A stretch of 22,359 nucleotides of DNA from Volvariella volvacea V23 (lineage: Eukaryota; Basidiomycota; Agaricomycetes; Agaricales; Pluteaceae), in NCBI GenBank assembly GCA_000349905.1, contig KB722744.1, forward strand, positions 737,441-759,799, in the 5' to 3' direction. A program made the position numbers and the translations under genes. The stretch's first letter is position 1. Each line of letters starts with the position of its first letter. This document shows positions 18,962-22,359 of the stretch, one piece after another. The notes under the pieces are model-generated. The model was not told the origin of the DNA and did not search any database. It saw nothing but the letters and a program-made list of their open reading frames with translations.

Positions 18962-21900
18962 TTATTGCTCATCCTCACCCTCTAGCTCTTCTTCATCTGT
19001 ATCTGAATCTGCCAAGTCATAATCGATGCCAAGATCTTCATTTGCATCTCCACCAAGATCCAAGTCAATGTTAGGATTATCTGCGTAATTGGCCATCTCT
19101 ATTGCGTCATTACTAGGAGCTAGATTCCATGAAAGGAAGCGGTCGGGAAACAGCCTCCGCACACGCAGGAAGATGTCTGGATCAGTTACGTCGACAATGT
19201 GATAATGGTTCGGATTATTGAAGGTTGGTGCCAACAGTACACCTCGGATAATAGATCGTGCTGGTATGATTTTAAGGTGTGTATCAAGCCGGAACCGTAT
19301 AAGCTGCAATTCAAGGTCCTTACTTGACGCCTTGATAACTACGTATGGCTGAACGAATGCAACTGGAAGATTGATATCCCCAAGTCGGTACGTAAAGACA
19401 AAGTGTAATTTGCCAAGATGGTTTTCATCAAACAAGACCGAATCGTAGCGGGGGCCTTTGTTGTAAAAATTCGGAGAGCACCGGAGGCGGTTACAGGTGG
19501 TACGCCAATCAACTGTTGACTCGAAAAAAACCTTGAGGTAACGGAACTCTGTAATCTACCTTGCCGTGAGTTTACGTCCGCTGAGTATGTATCACATACC
19601 AGGTCATCATCCTTGACCTCGATCCGTGCGTTATCTGGATGATTGATCCCGAGAAACAACATGTTCGTATTGAGAAATCTGCTAAGCTTCTGACGAAATC
19701 CATCAAAGGTGGGAAGGAATGGGTCAAATGGTTGGTTAGAGTCGATAGCATGAACTGTCCGCTGGTGCTGTTTTGAGCCCAAATGTAGATTTTCAAGTGC
19801 TGACGGTGTGGTATCAGTTGTGTCATCGTTCACACCACGTTCCTGCAGGAGATGTTCATCAACCTGCTGTGAAGCTTCAGCATGTTCGGGATCAGATTCT
19901 GGCACTCCGGCTCCTTGCTGCATGGCTTGCCTTGTGTTGTTGATTGTTTCACGGATAGCCATTGACGCGACAACGTGCTGGTCAATGGTCGCAAGCTGAG
20001 GTCACAGATAAATTGATACGTAATGATTATACAGAAAGTGTACCCGTACCTGCTGCTCAACATTGCAGAAATTGGTGCGGCAGTGGTAATATATCTTCAG
20101 GATGTGATGGATCTTTTCATTGGTCATCGTGTTATAATTGTTCAGGACCCCTTTGTCGAGTATGTCATCAAATGCATGAATGTGAACATGTGCCTTTGGG
20201 AAGTTAGTATTGAACCCAGGTTTCCCATCCGGCTTGGGTTCGAATTCATTTACATATGCCGCAAGGGCATCAGAAAAAGCTAGGAGTTCCCGACGCCCTG
20301 CGTTCATTGTCTCCGTCGTGTGAACATTCATTGCTGCATAGCAATCAAGGTTGACGTAGCTCCGAAGGACGACCATCAGCATATAGATTTCGGGGTGTGT
20401 CTCTGGGTTGAAAATATTATGTACAGCAAAGAGTAATTGCTAGTGTGCGTGTGAGTTTATGAACTACAGAATGAGAAATGTTAATCAACTCGCCTTTAGG
20501 ATACTTTCAAATTTTTTGGCGTCGGAAAAGTCAACATTGATGACTTTGTCAAAATGCTCTAGGCCTGACCACGATGGTATCAGAGACATTCTAGCACAGT
20601 GGTTAGCCTTTGTAGTCACAATCACGAGCGTACGCGTACTGTGTATCGAGTTGTGCCAAGGATCGTGGCCCTAGCTTTGTGATATGTGCCTTCACCCATG
20701 GCCAGATATGCCGACCCCCAAGCCCTGCTGGGTAGTTGTGCATACGATCGAATGATAGAGCGCGGTATGGACTGGAGTGGTTGATGAACCAGAATGCACT
20801 CTTTCCACAGATTTAATCAGTTCTTGGAACCTCAGAAAGGTGGATTGAAAACATACTCGAACTTGCCGTAGCCCTTTACCCTTGAGCAATGCTTCTGCAT
20901 TTGTCTTGTTCATCTCTCCTGCACTTTTCAGCATCTCTCGGGTGTTTGTGACAGTTCGGCGTTCATACCGAATACGGAGGTTCGACAGCTGGTCCTGAGG
21001 CACAAGGCAGATAGGGCATGGATAAAGGCTCTTCAATCCGCGTATCAGTCCCATCACGGTTCTGTCCCAGTCAGCGGAATTAGCACCAAGTAGAGAAAAT
21101 CAGGAACATACTGTTCCTCATAGTCTGCTGAGAGAACCATGATAAATGGAAAGAAATGAATGGGGTCGTTAGTTCCAGGAAGGTTGAAGAAGACCCCAGT
21201 AAAGGACTCCTGTCGGATGGACGAAAGAAGTTGGCGAAGTGCAGCATGCCAGATGACACGTTTGAAGTTGACATAGGCCTTCTTCTTTTTCTTGGATTCA
21301 TCTTCCTTCAGCTAGTCGCCCAGGTCCTCTTAGAAAAATTGACCAAGAAGATTAAATTGAACGTACAATTGGTAAAAAACCAACAACGCGGCTTCCTCCA
21401 AGTCCTAAGCCGTTGCGGATGTGAGAAGGTAAGTTGAGGAGCTGCGCTATGATAGGATAGCCACGCTTTGACCCAAACGATGACCACTTTGCCTTGTCTG
21501 CATATACCAAGAATGCAAGGGGCTTGCCACCCGCTGGCAGTTTGGACTGGGAGTGTTGTTGAGAATCAGAATCTTGACGACTTGGAGTTTGTACTAAAAC
21601 CCACCTGCACTGCCCAAAACCGATCCCCTGTCCACGGTTCATGAACGAACCGGACATATTCCTCCCCATTCCACTTTTCCAAGCGCTCAGCGTCCCAGGT
21701 GCATTGCGATGCGAGATAAGGATCAGAAAGGATATCTTTCACCCAGCCCAGGAGTGACCGGTGAAGAAACGGAAAGCTAAACTCTTCGTTTTCGTATTCG
21801 ACCTTGAGCTCCGATGTAATCCACTATGATTTGCGGTGCAACAATTAACATACATACAACAAATGTACATACAACAATATTATCATGATCTTACAGGAGT

Positions 21901-22359
21901 AACGGTTTGTGCAGCAATGTCCCAGAGTTCACGAAGTTCCTTGTACGAGTGGATATTAAAGTCCGGGCGAGTTCGGATAAGGGAATGTATGATGCGTAGC
22001 AAGGCGTCGGTCTCAGCCTGAGACAGTTTGGCTTTCAGGATAAGTTCAGCTAAATCAAAATCGACTTCAGCCCCAAATGGCGCCCAAGGTGCTGTAGACG
22101 GCCTATTCTTGAGGTACTCGGCGGCGGACGGTGCAGGCAGCGTGTTGTCGTACTTGTCGAACGGGTCGAGCCGTGGCTCGCGACAACTGCCGGGGTGATA
22201 TGTGGTTCGGATAGAGTCGATGTCGATAGAGGGTCCAACTGCAAAACAAAACTGAGAAGGTATTAGAGAAGATAGCGATCATCACATACATGGTGTGTTC
22301 TGTGGCGATGGTACAGGTGCATCAAAAGTGCTTGGTAGTGGAACATCATACATCAAAAT
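18962..22359 (-). CDS. Plavaka/CACTA-like transposase, 5' end outside window
   Basis: Minus-strand exons: beyond 22359-22290, 22238-21895, 21823-21605, 21546-21367, 21311-21112, 21061-20857, 20800-20640, 20590-20494, 20439-20050, 19995-19600, 19555-18962. They give 951 codons with no stop or frameshift. Numbering from the window edge: WAPFGAEVDFDLAELIL near 80, WTGDRFWAVQ just before 211, then the core KPLAFLVYADKAKWSSFGSK (about 218-237), GSRVVGFLPI, NFKRVIWHAAL, LSADYEEQ (331-338), CPIC (353-356), RALSFDRMHNYPAGLGG (419-435), HTTETMNAGR, then ITEFRYLKVFFESTVDW and RCSPNFYNKGPRYDS. The last 60 residues are very acidic. These blocks match the DDE-type transposases of Agaricomycete Plavaka/CACTA elements, which cut and paste DNA. 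Catalytic acids cannot be assigned by eye; Asp in YADK and SFDR are candidates. One intron (20493-20440) is GC-AG. The open frame suggests recent activity or domestication. Confidence 0.8.

Larger units (their letters stand above)
16700..22359 (-). mobile_element. 3' part of a two-gene Plavaka/CACTA-like DNA transposon
   Basis: A transposase and a closely spaced same-strand accessory gene fill the right quarter of the window. Terminal inverted repeats cannot be checked because the other end is outside. The left limit given is the accessory gene stop; the true end lies between about 16500 and 16700 or further left. Confidence 0.5.

Noticed and set aside
1..22359. CRISPR arrays, bacterial operons, canonical tRNA or rRNA genes
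   Set aside because: No regularly spaced direct repeats, no ribosome-binding-site logic and no foldable tRNA were found; the intron-rich eukaryotic structure argues against them.

Overview
This is a piece of a filamentous basidiomycete genome, most likely an Agaricomycete. The evidence is dense short introns (about 45-90 nt, GT..AG), tiny exons, a DUF6533-type membrane protein, a Plavaka/CACTA-like transposase of the Agaricomycete type, and a fungal-style NAC-alpha, Trm9 and hamartin. I cannot name the genus. All exon structures below were spliced by hand, using reading frame, GT..AG signals and comparison between copies.

Left part (1-6300). Three tandem, same-strand members of one gene family lie about 0.3-0.6 kb apart. 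Copies A (1129-2596) and B (3189-4544) are intact seven-exon genes with the same intron phases. Each encodes a predicted type II membrane protein: a short Ser/Gly/Gln-rich N-terminus, one membrane segment, a long charged coiled coil and a C-terminal domain with eight conserved cysteines. Copy C (4859-6281) keeps the same exon layout but is a pseudogene with three in-frame stops and several frameshifts. I know no assigned function for this family; it is the best candidate here for an undescribed system.

Middle part (7289-9480). A complete ten-exon minus-strand gene encodes a seven-helix-type DUF6533 membrane protein of 426 aa, with a pyrimidine-rich upstream region. From 9.5 to 12.4 kb little can be supported. 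A minus-strand tRNA-derived SINE-like element lies at about 12430-12862.

Relic part (13005-15900). Decayed copies of three unrelated housekeeping genes sit side by side: a hamartin (TSC1) fragment on the minus strand, a nearly complete NAC-alpha (EGD2) on the plus strand with a one-base frameshift, and a TRM9 tRNA methyltransferase on the minus strand with stops and frameshifts. A second 116-nt NAC-alpha fragment at 15781 differs from the first copy by ten substitutions in my hand count, all of them transitions. This suggests duplicated segments decaying under deamination-type mutation.

Right part (16700-22359). Two minus-strand genes form the likely 3' part of a large transposon. The upstream one is a Plavaka/CACTA-like transposase (18962 to beyond the window), with 951 codons readable in 11 exons and no lesion seen. 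The downstream one (16700-18827) is an accessory protein of unknown function with one exon junction I could not resolve. The 5' end of the element lies outside the window.
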